Below are positions 1 to 6,111 of a stretch of 7,740 nt of DNA, piece by piece. Made by a program: the position numbers and the translations under genes. The stretch is from an uncultured Ruminococcus sp. (GTDB lineage Bacteria; Bacillota; Clostridia; Oscillospirales; CAG-272). The DNA is taken from NCBI GenBank assembly GCA_902766115.1, contig CACXCL010000088.1, forward strand, positions 1 through 7,740, written 5' to 3'. Under the pieces are notes generated by a model. The model did no database searches. It saw only the letters and a list, made by a program, of their open reading frames with translations, and was not told where the DNA came from. Each line of letters starts with the position of its first letter. Positions within the stretch are counted from its first letter, which is position 1.

Positions 1-186
1 CGTGTCTTCCGTTATCCCGTTCATGATCCCCGCCTCATACACGGTCTTTACCGGACTGAAGAACCACTTGTTCTCCGGAACGTCCCGGAACGGGAGATCC
101 CCGGCGGCGCCGGACGGAATAACCGCCGCCGCGGAGAATATCATGATAACGGAGCAGATCAGTGAAAGAATTCTTTTGAAGTTCAT
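1..186 (-). CDS. SLH-domain surface protein, N-terminal fragment (cut by window edge)
   Basis: The start of a secreted, probably cell-wall-bound protein; only the first 62 residues are inside the window and the frame is still open at base 1. Residues 1-29 form a classic Sec signal peptide: a basic start (MNFKR), a hydrophobic core of about 18 residues (ILSLICSVIMIFSAAAVI), then a small-residue stretch PSGAAG where cleavage is likely. Directly after it, residues 33-59 match the start of an S-layer homology repeat (FRDVPENKWFF, then a hydrophobic/Gly pattern ending GIMNGIT); the family pattern is FxDVxxxxW...A...GIxxG. SLH repeats bind secondary cell wall polymers, so the protein is expected on the outside of the wall. 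The ATG at 186-184 is preceded by AAAGGA with an eight-base spacer. What follows the SLH repeat (enzyme, adhesin, more SLH repeats) cannot be seen. The gene is divergent from the lipid operon and is too short within the window to be found by length alone. Confidence 0.86.
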   Translation of the reverse strand, partial: MNFKRILSLICSVIMIFSAAAVIPSGAAGDLPFRDVPENKWFFSPVKTVYEAGIMNGITEDT

Positions 187-282
187 TTTCTGTTTCCTTT
201 CGTTTCGCGGTCCGCCGTGTTGGGGACAGACGGTGAGAATTCAGCCATATTGCAAAAAAGAAAGAATTTTGCGAGCCGGAGA

Positions 283-331
283 ATCCTTTTCCAATGAGGC
301 GAGTTGTCCGCTCGGGAAAAAGGATCCGAGC
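283..331 (-). promoter_or_regulatory. Structured leader of SLH gene (nested, competing hairpins)
   Basis: On the minus strand this lies about 100 nt upstream of the SLH start codon. Two pairings share bases. One is a perfect 6-bp hairpin of GCTCGG (310-315 on plus) with CCGAGC (326-331), loop of ten. The other pairs ATCCTTTTCC (283-292) with GGAAAAAGGAT (315-325), one bulged A, and encloses a small CGAG/CTCG stem (300-303 with 311-314). The loop of the first hairpin is itself one arm of the second, so the RNA could switch between folds or form a pseudoknot. No oligo-U run follows, so it is not an obvious terminator. I do not recognise a known riboswitch class. Confidence 0.35.
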
Positions 332-357
332 AGTATACGAAAAAAAGCCATAGCAAT

Positions 358-386
358 ATTATATCTTTTTTTGCTTTCCCCGTCCA
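358..386 (-). promoter_or_regulatory. Probable promoter of SLH gene
   Basis: On the minus strand a perfect -10 hexamer TATAAT (363-358) lies 17 bases from TGGACG (386-381), a 4-of-6 match to the -35 consensus. Transcription would begin near 350 and leave a leader of roughly 165 nt before the SLH start codon. The -35 match is only fair, and AT-rich sequence gives chance -10 matches, so this is moderate evidence. Confidence 0.4.
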
Positions 387-482
387 TTGTAAATTTGGTA
401 TAAAAATAAGCTCAGGAATTTGTGCAAGTTTCCGAAGCGGATGAGGAGAGACTGATCTCGGGTCTCCGTTTGTCGATTTTTG

Positions 483-511
483 TTGAAAAAATTCGAAAAG
501 AATGTTAAAAT
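483..511 (+). promoter_or_regulatory. Sigma-A-type promoter of the lipid operon
   Basis: TTGAAA (483-488) is followed after exactly 17 bases by TAAAAT (506-511), and TG at 503-504 gives an extended -10 (TGTTAAAAT). Transcription would start near 518, about 28 nt before the kinase ATG. The upstream in-frame ATG at 502 overlaps the -10 element, which argues that the kinase starts at 547 and not there. Confidence 0.75.
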
Positions 512-546
512 ATTATCATCAAAAGAACGCTTTTCAGGAGGAAACA

Positions 547-1401
547 ATGAGCATTCACATTCTTTTTAACCCCAAATCGAACAATTTCACGGGAAAGGCG
601 GCGGCTGAGGCTCTGAAGACCAAGCTCGGGGAAGTCGCCGACATGACCGACGTGACGACCGTCATCGACGTGGGCGGATACTTCGCCCGGTTCCCCGCGG
701 ACGACAAATACTATCTCGTCGGCGGCGACGGCACTCTCAATCATTTCATCAACGACGTAGAGGGAATTGATATCCCCGAAGAGATATATTTCTGCGGCGC
801 AGGCACCGGCAACGACTTTCTCCGCGACCTGGGGACCTCCCCCGACGAGCCGGTGCTGATAGGGAAGTACGTCAAAAACCTTCCCACGGTCACAGTGAAC
901 GGCAAGACCTGTCGTTTCATCAACGGTATAGGCTTCGGTATAGACGGATACTGCTGCGAGGTGGGCGATAAAATGCGCGAGGCGTCTGACAAGCCCATCA
1001 ACTACACCTCCATCGCCATCAAGGGACTGCTTTTCCACTTTGCGCCCCGTGATGCCACGGTCACGATCGACGGCGTGACGAAGGAGTATAAGAAGGTATG
1101 GATCGCTCCCACCATGAACGGTCGTTTTTACGGCGGCGGCATGATGGCGGCGCCTGAGCAGGACAGGCTGAAAAACGAAACGGTCACCACCGTGCTGATG
1201 TACGGCAAGGGCCGTCTCAGGACCCTCATGGCGTTCCCGTCCATCTTCAAGGGCGAGCACGTGAACCACACCGAGCAGGTGGCAGTCCTGAAGGGGCGGG
1301 ACGTCACCGTCAGGTTCGATCAGCCTACCTCTCTTCAGATCGACGGCGAGACCGTCCTCGGCGTGACGGAGTACCGCGTGGTCGCCGGCGGCGGGTCCTG
1401 A
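547..1401 (+). CDS. Diacylglycerol-kinase-family lipid kinase
   Basis: A 284-residue soluble or peripheral-membrane kinase of the DAGK catalytic family (LCB5/YegS/DgkB type), which phosphorylates a lipid hydroxyl with ATP. Visible motifs: an N-terminal NPKSNN strand-loop (residues 8-13, the family's NPxSG region), the nucleotide-binding VGGDGTLNHF (58-67), GAGTGNDFLRDLG (84-96), FINGIGFGIDG (124-134), NGRFYGGGMMAAP (191-203) and a C-terminal LQIDGE (263-268). Length is normal for the two-domain family. The start was placed at the ATG preceded by AGGAGG (536-541) with a five-base spacer; an in-frame ATG at 502 would add 15 residues but overlaps the promoter. plsY follows after one base, so the two are co-transcribed and probably translationally coupled. 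With PlsY beside it, diacylglycerol to phosphatidic acid is the likeliest reaction, as for DgkB in recycling lipid from lipoteichoic acid synthesis, but the family also includes undecaprenol-like and other lipid kinases and the substrate is not proven. The segment after AAP (EQDRLKNETV) departs from the usual DGxLDV pattern. Confidence 0.85.
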   Translation: MSIHILFNPKSNNFTGKAAAEALKTKLGEVADMTDVTTVIDVGGYFARFPADDKYYLVGGDGTLNHFINDVEGIDIPEEIYFCGAGTGNDFLRDLGTSPDEPVLIGKYVKNLPTVTVNGKTCRFINGIGFGIDGYCCEVGDKMREASDKPINYTSIAIKGLLFHFAPRDATVTIDGVTKEYKKVWIAPTMNGRFYGGGMMAAPEQDRLKNETVTTVLMYGKGRLRTLMAFPSIFKGEHVNHTEQVAVLKGRDVTVRFDQPTSLQIDGETVLGVTEYRVVAGGGS

Positions 1402-1402
1402 T

Positions 1403-2068
1403 ATGGAATGGATCTTCTGCGCCCTCATAGGGTACGCGATCGGCGTCGTTAACCCGTCCTACATCATAGGGCGGATCAAGGGCTTCGACATAAGGAAAAA
1501 AGGCTCCGGCAACGCCGGCGGCTCAAACGCGCTGATCCTGTTCGGCAAGGTCACGGGCGTCCTCTGCTCCCTGTTCGACATTCTGAAGGCGTTTTTCGCC
1601 ATCCTGCTGTGCAGGACTCTGTTCCCGGGATTTTTCCCGGCTCTTGCAGTATGCGGCACGTTCTGTATACTCGGACATATCTTTCCGTTCTATATGCGTT
1701 TCAGGGGTGGCAAGGGACTTGCCTGCCTCGGCGGCATGATCCTCGCCTTCGACTGGAGGCTGTTCCTCATCATGCTGGCGGGCGAGGTCGTACTTGCGCT
1801 CGTCACCGACTATATTTGCGTGGTGCCAACCACCGCCTCGGTGATCTTCCTCGTGTACTACGGGATCCGGACCCGGGATCTGTTCGGCTCTCTGGTCATG
1901 GTCCTGGCTGTGGCGGCGATACTCGGACGCCACGTGGTCAACCTTAAGAAGATCCTGAACGGCACGGAGATGCACCTGAGCTACCTCTGGCATCCGGACG
2001 AGGAGATAGACAGAGTTGCGGTCGGAGCCTCCGAGGAGGATAAAAACGACGCTTTCAACAAGCAATGA
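1403..2068 (+). CDS. plsY: Acyl-phosphate:glycerol-3-phosphate acyltransferase PlsY
   Basis: Integral membrane enzyme (221 residues) that moves an acyl group from acyl phosphate to the sn-1 position of glycerol-3-phosphate, making lysophosphatidic acid, the first committed step of phospholipid synthesis in most Gram-positive bacteria. All three PlsY signature regions are present: NPSYIIGR then KKGSGNAGGSN (18-42), GHIFPFYMRFRGGKG (91-105), and HVVNLKKILNGTE (177-189). Hydrophobic segments at about 2-24, 45-72, 78-98, 108-135, 138-155 and 160-176 fit the multi-pass topology. Motif 1 reads GSGNAGGSN where the common form is GSGNxGATN, and motif 2 continues GLACLGG where GVAT is usual, so this is a divergent subtype, though the Gly/Ser/Asn/Lys framework is kept. 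A charged tail of about 25 residues (from HPDEEID) follows motif 3. ATG at 1403 lies one base after the kinase stop, and the ribosome site within the kinase end is weak, so translational coupling is likely. A terminator follows 80 bases after the stop. Confidence 0.92.
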   Translation: MEWIFCALIGYAIGVVNPSYIIGRIKGFDIRKKGSGNAGGSNALILFGKVTGVLCSLFDILKAFFAILLCRTLFPGFFPALAVCGTFCILGHIFPFYMRFRGGKGLACLGGMILAFDWRLFLIMLAGEVVLALVTDYICVVPTTASVIFLVYYGIRTRDLFGSLVMVLAVAAILGRHVVNLKKILNGTEMHLSYLWHPDEEIDRVAVGASEEDKNDAFNKQ

Positions 2069-2148
2069 ATACCGCCCGTATCAAACGGCTCCGCGTCGGG
2101 TAATAACGCCGGGGAAGCCGCATAAATGCAGATAGGCAAAACACGAAA

Positions 2149-2208
2149 AAATGAAAAAATCCGCAGGATCATCACCTGAAAAGGATGAAACCTGTGGATT
2201 TTTCATTT
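2149..2208. terminator. Bidirectional rho-independent terminator
   Basis: A long stem pairs 2149-2167 with 2191-2208 (about 18 bp, one G-T wobble and one bulged A), GC-rich at the top (TCCGCAGG with CCTGTGGA). The apical part folds further: TCAT (2169-2172) with ATGA (2185-2188), and CCT with AGG closing a GAAA tetraloop at 2178-2181. On plus it is followed by CAGTTTTGTTTTA, on minus by TTTTTCGTGTTTTG, so it can stop both the plsY operon (stop at 2068) and the converging ABC operon (stop at 2267). The rest of 2069-2266 shows no feature I can support. Confidence 0.85.
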
Positions 2209-2266
2209 CAGTTTTGTTTTATGCCTTGCTTTTGCGACGGGCGTCTCAGAGCGGAAGCCCCGCTTT

Positions 2267-4174
2267 TCAGCTTTCCGCCTTTTCAAGCAGTTTTTCCCGG
2301 TCGAACTGCAGCGTGTACAGCCGGTAATATCTGCCGCGCTTTTCCAGCAGAGTTTGATGGTCGCCTTCCTCCACGATCTCGCCGTCGGAGAGGACGATGA
2401 TGTTGTCCGCGTGCCGGATCGTCGAAAGACGGTGCGCCACCACGAGCATGGTCCCGATGTTCCGTATCCTCTCCAGGGAGTCCTGGATCAAAAGCTCGGT
2501 CTCCGTGTCGATGTTGGCGGTGGCCTCGTCGAGGATGATCACCGACGGCTTGTGGATGATGGTCCTGGCGAAGCTCAGGAGCTGTCTCTGCCCCGCGGAG
2601 AAGTTGTTTCCTCTCTCCCGGACCACCTCGTCGAGCCCCAGGTCAAGCCTGTTTATGAACGTGTCCGCGTTGACGTAGCGGCACGCCGCCATGATCTCCT
2701 CGTCGGTGAAGTCGTCGCGCCTGAGGACGATGTTCGACCGGATCGTGCCGGAGAACAGGAACACGTCCTGAAGCATCTGCCCGAAGTGTGAACGGAGGGA
2801 AGACAGCTTGATCTTCTTCACGTCCACGCCGTCGATGAGGATCTGCCCGCGCTGGATATCGTAGTTACGGCAGATGAGGGACAGGATCGTGGATTTTCCG
2901 GAGCCCGTCGCTCCCACGAACGCCACGGTCTGCCCGGCGTCGATTCTGAAGGACACTCCCTTCAGCACCCACTCGTCCTCCTTGTAGGCGAACCAGACGT
3001 CTCGGAACTCGATGTCGCCGCGGATCCCGTCCATCTCCACGGCGTCCGGCTCGTCCACCACGGTGGGCTCGATATCCATGACGGTGAAGATCTTCTCCGC
3101 CGAGGCGAAGGACCTCTGGAGCATGTCGAACTGCTCCGCCAGATTCTGAATGGGGTTGAAGAACGACTTGATATACATATAGAACGACACCACCGTGCCG
3201 GAGGTTATCACCTGACCGAGGAACGCGGTATCCTTGATATACCCGCGAGCGCCGAAGTAGAACAGGCACATGACCGACGCGTTATAAAGGAGATACACCA
3301 TGGGACGGAAGACGCCGAAGACGACGAGCATCATCTGCCGCGCCTTCATGAGACGGCGGCTTTTGACGAGGAACTCGTCCATTTTCCGGTTTTCCATGTT
3401 GAATATCTGTGTGATGCCGATACCGGAGAGGTTTTCGGACAGGTAGGTGTTTATATCCGTGGTGGCGTCGTTGACCCGGCGGTGGGCCTTCCGCGAGAAC
3501 TTGCGGAATATCACCGTGAACAGTATCACAAACGGCACGAAGCACAGCACCATCAGCGTCAGGGCGTAGTTCAGCACCAGCATGGCGCCCAGCACCCCGA
3601 AGATCACCATGAAGTTTTTGACCAGCGTCACAAGGATGTTTGTGAACATGTATGAAATATGATCCGGGTCGTTGGAGACGCGGGTCACCAGCTTGCCCAC
3701 GGGCATTTCGGTGAGCTGTGCGTGGGAGAGGGACTCGATGTGCGTGAACACGTCCTCGCGGATCTTCGAGAGGATCTTCTGTCCGGTTTTCTGGAGTATG
3801 ATCGCCTGCAGATAGGTACAGATCATGCTGACGACGAGGATCACGGCGTACACCGCGATCACTGAGTACAGATAGGGAAGTGCGAATCCGGCCTTTTTCA
3901 CCGTCTCCTCGATGTGACCCACCAGCATGGGGGACGCCACGTCGTATCCTATGGAGAGGAGCATGATGAACAGCGCAAGGATGAACGCCGGAGCATGAGG
4001 CTTTGCGTATCTCAGCAGCCTTTTTATGATCTCCCTGTCGCTCATGTTCCTGTCAAAGCCCATGGTGTCGCGCTTGTTTTTCTCAAGGGCGAACGCCACG
4101 GAGAAGATCACGGAGATCACGCCGACGATGGCGCCGACGATAAGAAGGGGAAGGTACTCAGTCACGGCGCTCAC
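2267..4174 (-). CDS. ABC exporter half-transporter, catalytic (Glu) subunit
   Basis: A type IV ABC exporter half-transporter (635 residues) with fused membrane and ATPase domains. The membrane part has six core helices at about 63-85, 101-124, 178-200, 203-223, 283-308 and 322-340, plus an extra hydrophobic helix at 8-30 that sits before the usual start of the family. The ATPase domain (about 385-620) has Walker A GATGSGKST (421-429), Q-loop Q469, signature FSAGQ (525-529, non-standard for LSGGQ), Walker B VIILDE (545-550) with the catalytic Glu at 550, and H-loop His581. It is the second gene of a pair; with the partner (degenerate Asp) it should form a heterodimer of the BmrCD/LmrCD/TM287-288 type, which are mostly multidrug or lipid/peptide exporters. 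Substrate unknown. Start choice: GTG at 4174 has GGAG ten bases upstream; an in-frame GTG at 4165 has a better-spaced site (AAGGGGGTGA, close to the full anti-SD complement) and would shorten the protein by three residues. Either start overlaps the end of the partner gene (17 or 8 bases), so translation is coupled. Confidence 0.92.
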   Translation of the reverse strand: MSAVTEYLPLLIVGAIVGVISVIFSVAFALEKNKRDTMGFDRNMSDREIIKRLLRYAKPHAPAFILALFIMLLSIGYDVASPMLVGHIEETVKKAGFALPYLYSVIAVYAVILVVSMICTYLQAIILQKTGQKILSKIREDVFTHIESLSHAQLTEMPVGKLVTRVSNDPDHISYMFTNILVTLVKNFMVIFGVLGAMLVLNYALTLMVLCFVPFVILFTVIFRKFSRKAHRRVNDATTDINTYLSENLSGIGITQIFNMENRKMDEFLVKSRRLMKARQMMLVVFGVFRPMVYLLYNASVMCLFYFGARGYIKDTAFLGQVITSGTVVSFYMYIKSFFNPIQNLAEQFDMLQRSFASAEKIFTVMDIEPTVVDEPDAVEMDGIRGDIEFRDVWFAYKEDEWVLKGVSFRIDAGQTVAFVGATGSGKSTILSLICRNYDIQRGQILIDGVDVKKIKLSSLRSHFGQMLQDVFLFSGTIRSNIVLRRDDFTDEEIMAACRYVNADTFINRLDLGLDEVVRERGNNFSAGQRQLLSFARTIIHKPSVIILDEATANIDTETELLIQDSLERIRNIGTMLVVAHRLSTIRHADNIIVLSDGEIVEEGDHQTLLEKRGRYYRLYTLQFDREKLLEKAES

Positions 4175-5942
4175 CCCCTTCGCTCTCCAGCTCCTGGAGC
4201 TTTACCATACGGGCGTAGTCGGGGCAGACGGAGATAAGCTCCTCGTGAGAACCCACGGCGGCGACGCGGCCGTCGTCAATGAATACGATCTTGTCCATCC
4301 CTTCGATGGTGGAGATCCTGTGGGCAATGAGGATCGTCGTCTTGCCGCGTCTCGTTTCCCGCAGGTTTGTGAGTATGGTCTTTTCCGTTCCCGTATCAAC
4401 GGCGGAAACGGAGTCGTCGAGGATGAGGATCGGCGCGTCCTTCATCAGCGCCCGGGCGATGCTGATCCTCTGCTTCTGACCGCCGGACACGGTCACGCCC
4501 CGCTCTCCGAGAACGGTGGAGTATCCCTCGCGGAATTCGTCCACGTCGTCGTCCACGTCGGAGAGCCTCGCCGCCCGGATAACGTTTTCGCGGTCAAAAT
4601 TCTCCTCCACGCCGAAAGCGATGTTGCTCTCGATGGTGTCGGAAAAGAGGAAATTGTCCTGCGGGACGTACGCGCATCCGGCGCGTACGGATTTTATCGT
4701 CACGTCGTTCACGTCGTGCCCGTCGATGAACAGCATCCCGTCGCCCACGTTGTACGTGCGCAGGATCAGCTCGACCACGGTGGATTTGCCGGATCCGGTC
4801 TTTCCCACCAGACCCACGCTCTCGCCGGCGTTGATCTTGAACGACATGTTGTGAAGCGCGTCATGCTCCCCGTCGGGGTATCTGAACGTAAGGTCGCGGA
4901 ACTCGATATCGCCCCGGATCTCCGGCAGCGGGACCGCGCCTTCTCTGTCGCGGACCGCCGGCTCCGCGTCAAGCAGCTCGCTGATCCTTTTCAGTGACGC
5001 CCGCCCGCGGGAGGTCATATCGATGAGCTCGGAGACAGCCATGACGGGCCAGACCACGGCGTTGAAATAGCCGATGAATTCCACCAGTTGACCGGCGTTG
5101 AACGTGCCTTTCCAGACCAGATATCCGCCGAATCCGAGGATTATACAGATCACGCTTTCAACGAAAAGCGTCACCAGGATACGGAGCAGGACTGACGCTC
5201 TCGTGTGCTCCACGTTGGCCTTTTCGTTCTCCACGTTCAGCTTTTTGAACGCCATCAGCTCACGGGCTTCTTTTACAAATGCCTTGATCACCGCGATGCC
5301 GGAAAAGCTCTCCTGAGAGAAATCCGAAAGCTTTGAGAACGCCTCCTGCCGCTTGTCCCATTTGATCATCATGTGCCGCCCCACCACTGTGGCGGAGGCC
5401 AGCAGAAGCGCCATGGGAATAAGGGAGAGCAGGGCGAGGACTTGGTTCATCCTCCACATTTTTACAATTGCCAAAGTTCCCATGATGAGGGCGTCGAAGA
5501 ACATCATGACGCCCCATCCGAAGCACTCGCGCACGGTCTCCAGGTCGTTGGTGAACAGACTCATCAGAGAGCCCACCTTGTTGACCTGATAGTACTCCCG
5601 GCTCAGGTCCTTGGCGTTGTCGAACATCTTGTCTCTGATATGGGTGGAGACCCGGATTCCTGAGCCGAAGAACATGATCCTCCACAGAAACCGCCCGGCG
5701 GTGATGCAGCAGATGATTATTATCATGGGCAGGCATATCCGGTCCAGGACGAAGTTCATGTCAAAAGCGACCTTCGCGCCGTTCACCGTGACGTAACCGG
5801 TGTTCATCCCGTTGACGACCATCTGATACATATTCGGGATGATCAGCTGCAGATAGTCCACCGCCACAAGGGTCGCAAGGCCGATGAGGAGCGGCAGAGC
5901 GTATCTCAGGTAATATTTGTTTATGTGCCGTCCGAATACCAC
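4158..5942 (-). CDS. ABC exporter half-transporter, degenerate-site (Asp) subunit
   Basis: First gene of the exporter operon, a 594-residue half-transporter with an N-terminal six-helix membrane domain (helices at about 14-36, 66-88, 143-163, 166-187, 252-275 and 286-306) and a C-terminal ATPase domain (about 345-585). Motifs: Walker A GKTGSGKST (380-388), Q428 in VPQDNFLFSDTI, signature VSGGQ (485-489), Walker B ILILDD (505-510) and H-loop His541. The residue after the Walker B Asp509 is Asp510 where the catalytic Glu normally sits. In heterodimeric exporters this Asp marks the weak, degenerate ATP site, and the partner's VIILDE supplies the working one; the partner's odd FSAGQ signature would face this degenerate site and this subunit's standard VSGGQ would face the working site, the arrangement expected for this class. 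The start is GTG at 5942, preceded by AAAGGAG with a seven-base spacer; a strong promoter lies about 55 bases further upstream. No regulator gene adjoins. Exported substrate unknown. Confidence 0.92.
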   Translation of the reverse strand: MVFGRHINKYYLRYALPLLIGLATLVAVDYLQLIIPNMYQMVVNGMNTGYVTVNGAKVAFDMNFVLDRICLPMIIIICCITAGRFLWRIMFFGSGIRVSTHIRDKMFDNAKDLSREYYQVNKVGSLMSLFTNDLETVRECFGWGVMMFFDALIMGTLAIVKMWRMNQVLALLSLIPMALLLASATVVGRHMMIKWDKRQEAFSKLSDFSQESFSGIAVIKAFVKEARELMAFKKLNVENEKANVEHTRASVLLRILVTLFVESVICIILGFGGYLVWKGTFNAGQLVEFIGYFNAVVWPVMAVSELIDMTSRGRASLKRISELLDAEPAVRDREGAVPLPEIRGDIEFRDLTFRYPDGEHDALHNMSFKINAGESVGLVGKTGSGKSTVVELILRTYNVGDGMLFIDGHDVNDVTIKSVRAGCAYVPQDNFLFSDTIESNIAFGVEENFDRENVIRAARLSDVDDDVDEFREGYSTVLGERGVTVSGGQKQRISIARALMKDAPILILDDSVSAVDTGTEKTILTNLRETRRGKTTILIAHRISTIEGMDKIVFIDDGRVAAVGSHEELISVCPDYARMVKLQELESEGGERRD

Positions 5943-5995
5943 GATACCACTCCTTTCTTAAAGTCCGATCCACAGTATAAAACAGCGACCACGTA

Positions 5996-6024
5996 ATCAT
6001 ACCACATCACGGCGTATCTTTCAA
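5996..6024 (-). promoter_or_regulatory. Sigma-A-type promoter of the ABC exporter operon
   Basis: On the minus strand TTGAAA (6024-6019) is followed after exactly 17 bases by TATGAT (6001-5996), with TGG just before the -10 giving an extended -10 element. Transcription would start near 5989, about 47 nt before the GTG at 5942. It begins about 34 bases past the terminator of the preceding operon, so the exporter is an independent unit. I see no clear palindromic operator over it. Confidence 0.78.
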
Positions 6025-6057
6025 TAATAAAAGCGTAAATATTTTATTTTTATTCAG

Positions 6058-6090
6058 AAACGGGACCCGGCTTTCGCCCGGGTCCCGTTT
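6058..6090 (-). terminator. Terminator hairpin after the reductase gene
   Basis: A perfect 13-bp stem, AAACGGGACCCGG (6058-6070) with CCGGGTCCCGTTT (6078-6090), and a seven-base loop, beginning 22 bases after the trxB-like stop on the minus strand. The stem is GC-rich, but the U run on the minus strand is short (TTT, then CTGAAT), so efficiency is uncertain. It separates the nrdD-trxB region from the exporter promoter. Confidence 0.75.
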
Positions 6091-6111
6091 TACGGGTCGT
6101 TCCGATCCCGA

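Larger units (their letters stand above)
187..546. other. Divergent intergenic region (360 bp)
   Basis: AT-rich gap between the divergent SLH gene and lipid-kinase gene. I find no convincing coding frame. It holds a strong plus-strand promoter near the right end (483-511), a probable minus-strand promoter (358-386) and an inverted-repeat-rich stretch (283-331) that would lie in the long 5' leader of the SLH mRNA. These are listed separately. Confidence 0.7.

Noticed and set aside
2..403. A plus-strand frame at the left end
   Set aside because: Opposite the signal peptide and SLH repeat and then extending through AT-rich intergenic sequence; the minus-strand reading has a real signal peptide, motif and ribosome site.
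371..404. A second plus-strand promoter (TTGCTT with TATAAA)
   Set aside because: The spacing is 22 bases, too long for a normal sigma-A promoter, and a much better promoter lies at 483-511.
445..467. A small hairpin (GAGAC with GTCTC) followed by a T-rich stretch, considered as a terminator
   Set aside because: The stem is only 5 bp, the T run is broken and distant, and no transcript from the left on the plus strand is expected to end there.
505..1428. A long open frame on the minus strand antisense to the lipid kinase
   Set aside because: It lies opposite a gene with complete family motifs, reads as low-complexity His/Arg/Val-rich protein with no recognisable domain, and has no plausible promoter; it follows from GC-rich codon use on the coding strand.
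4026..4997. A 323-codon open frame on the plus strand across the junction of the two ABC genes
   Set aside because: Antisense to two strongly supported ABC genes, including conserved ATPase motifs; composition is typical of a shadow frame.
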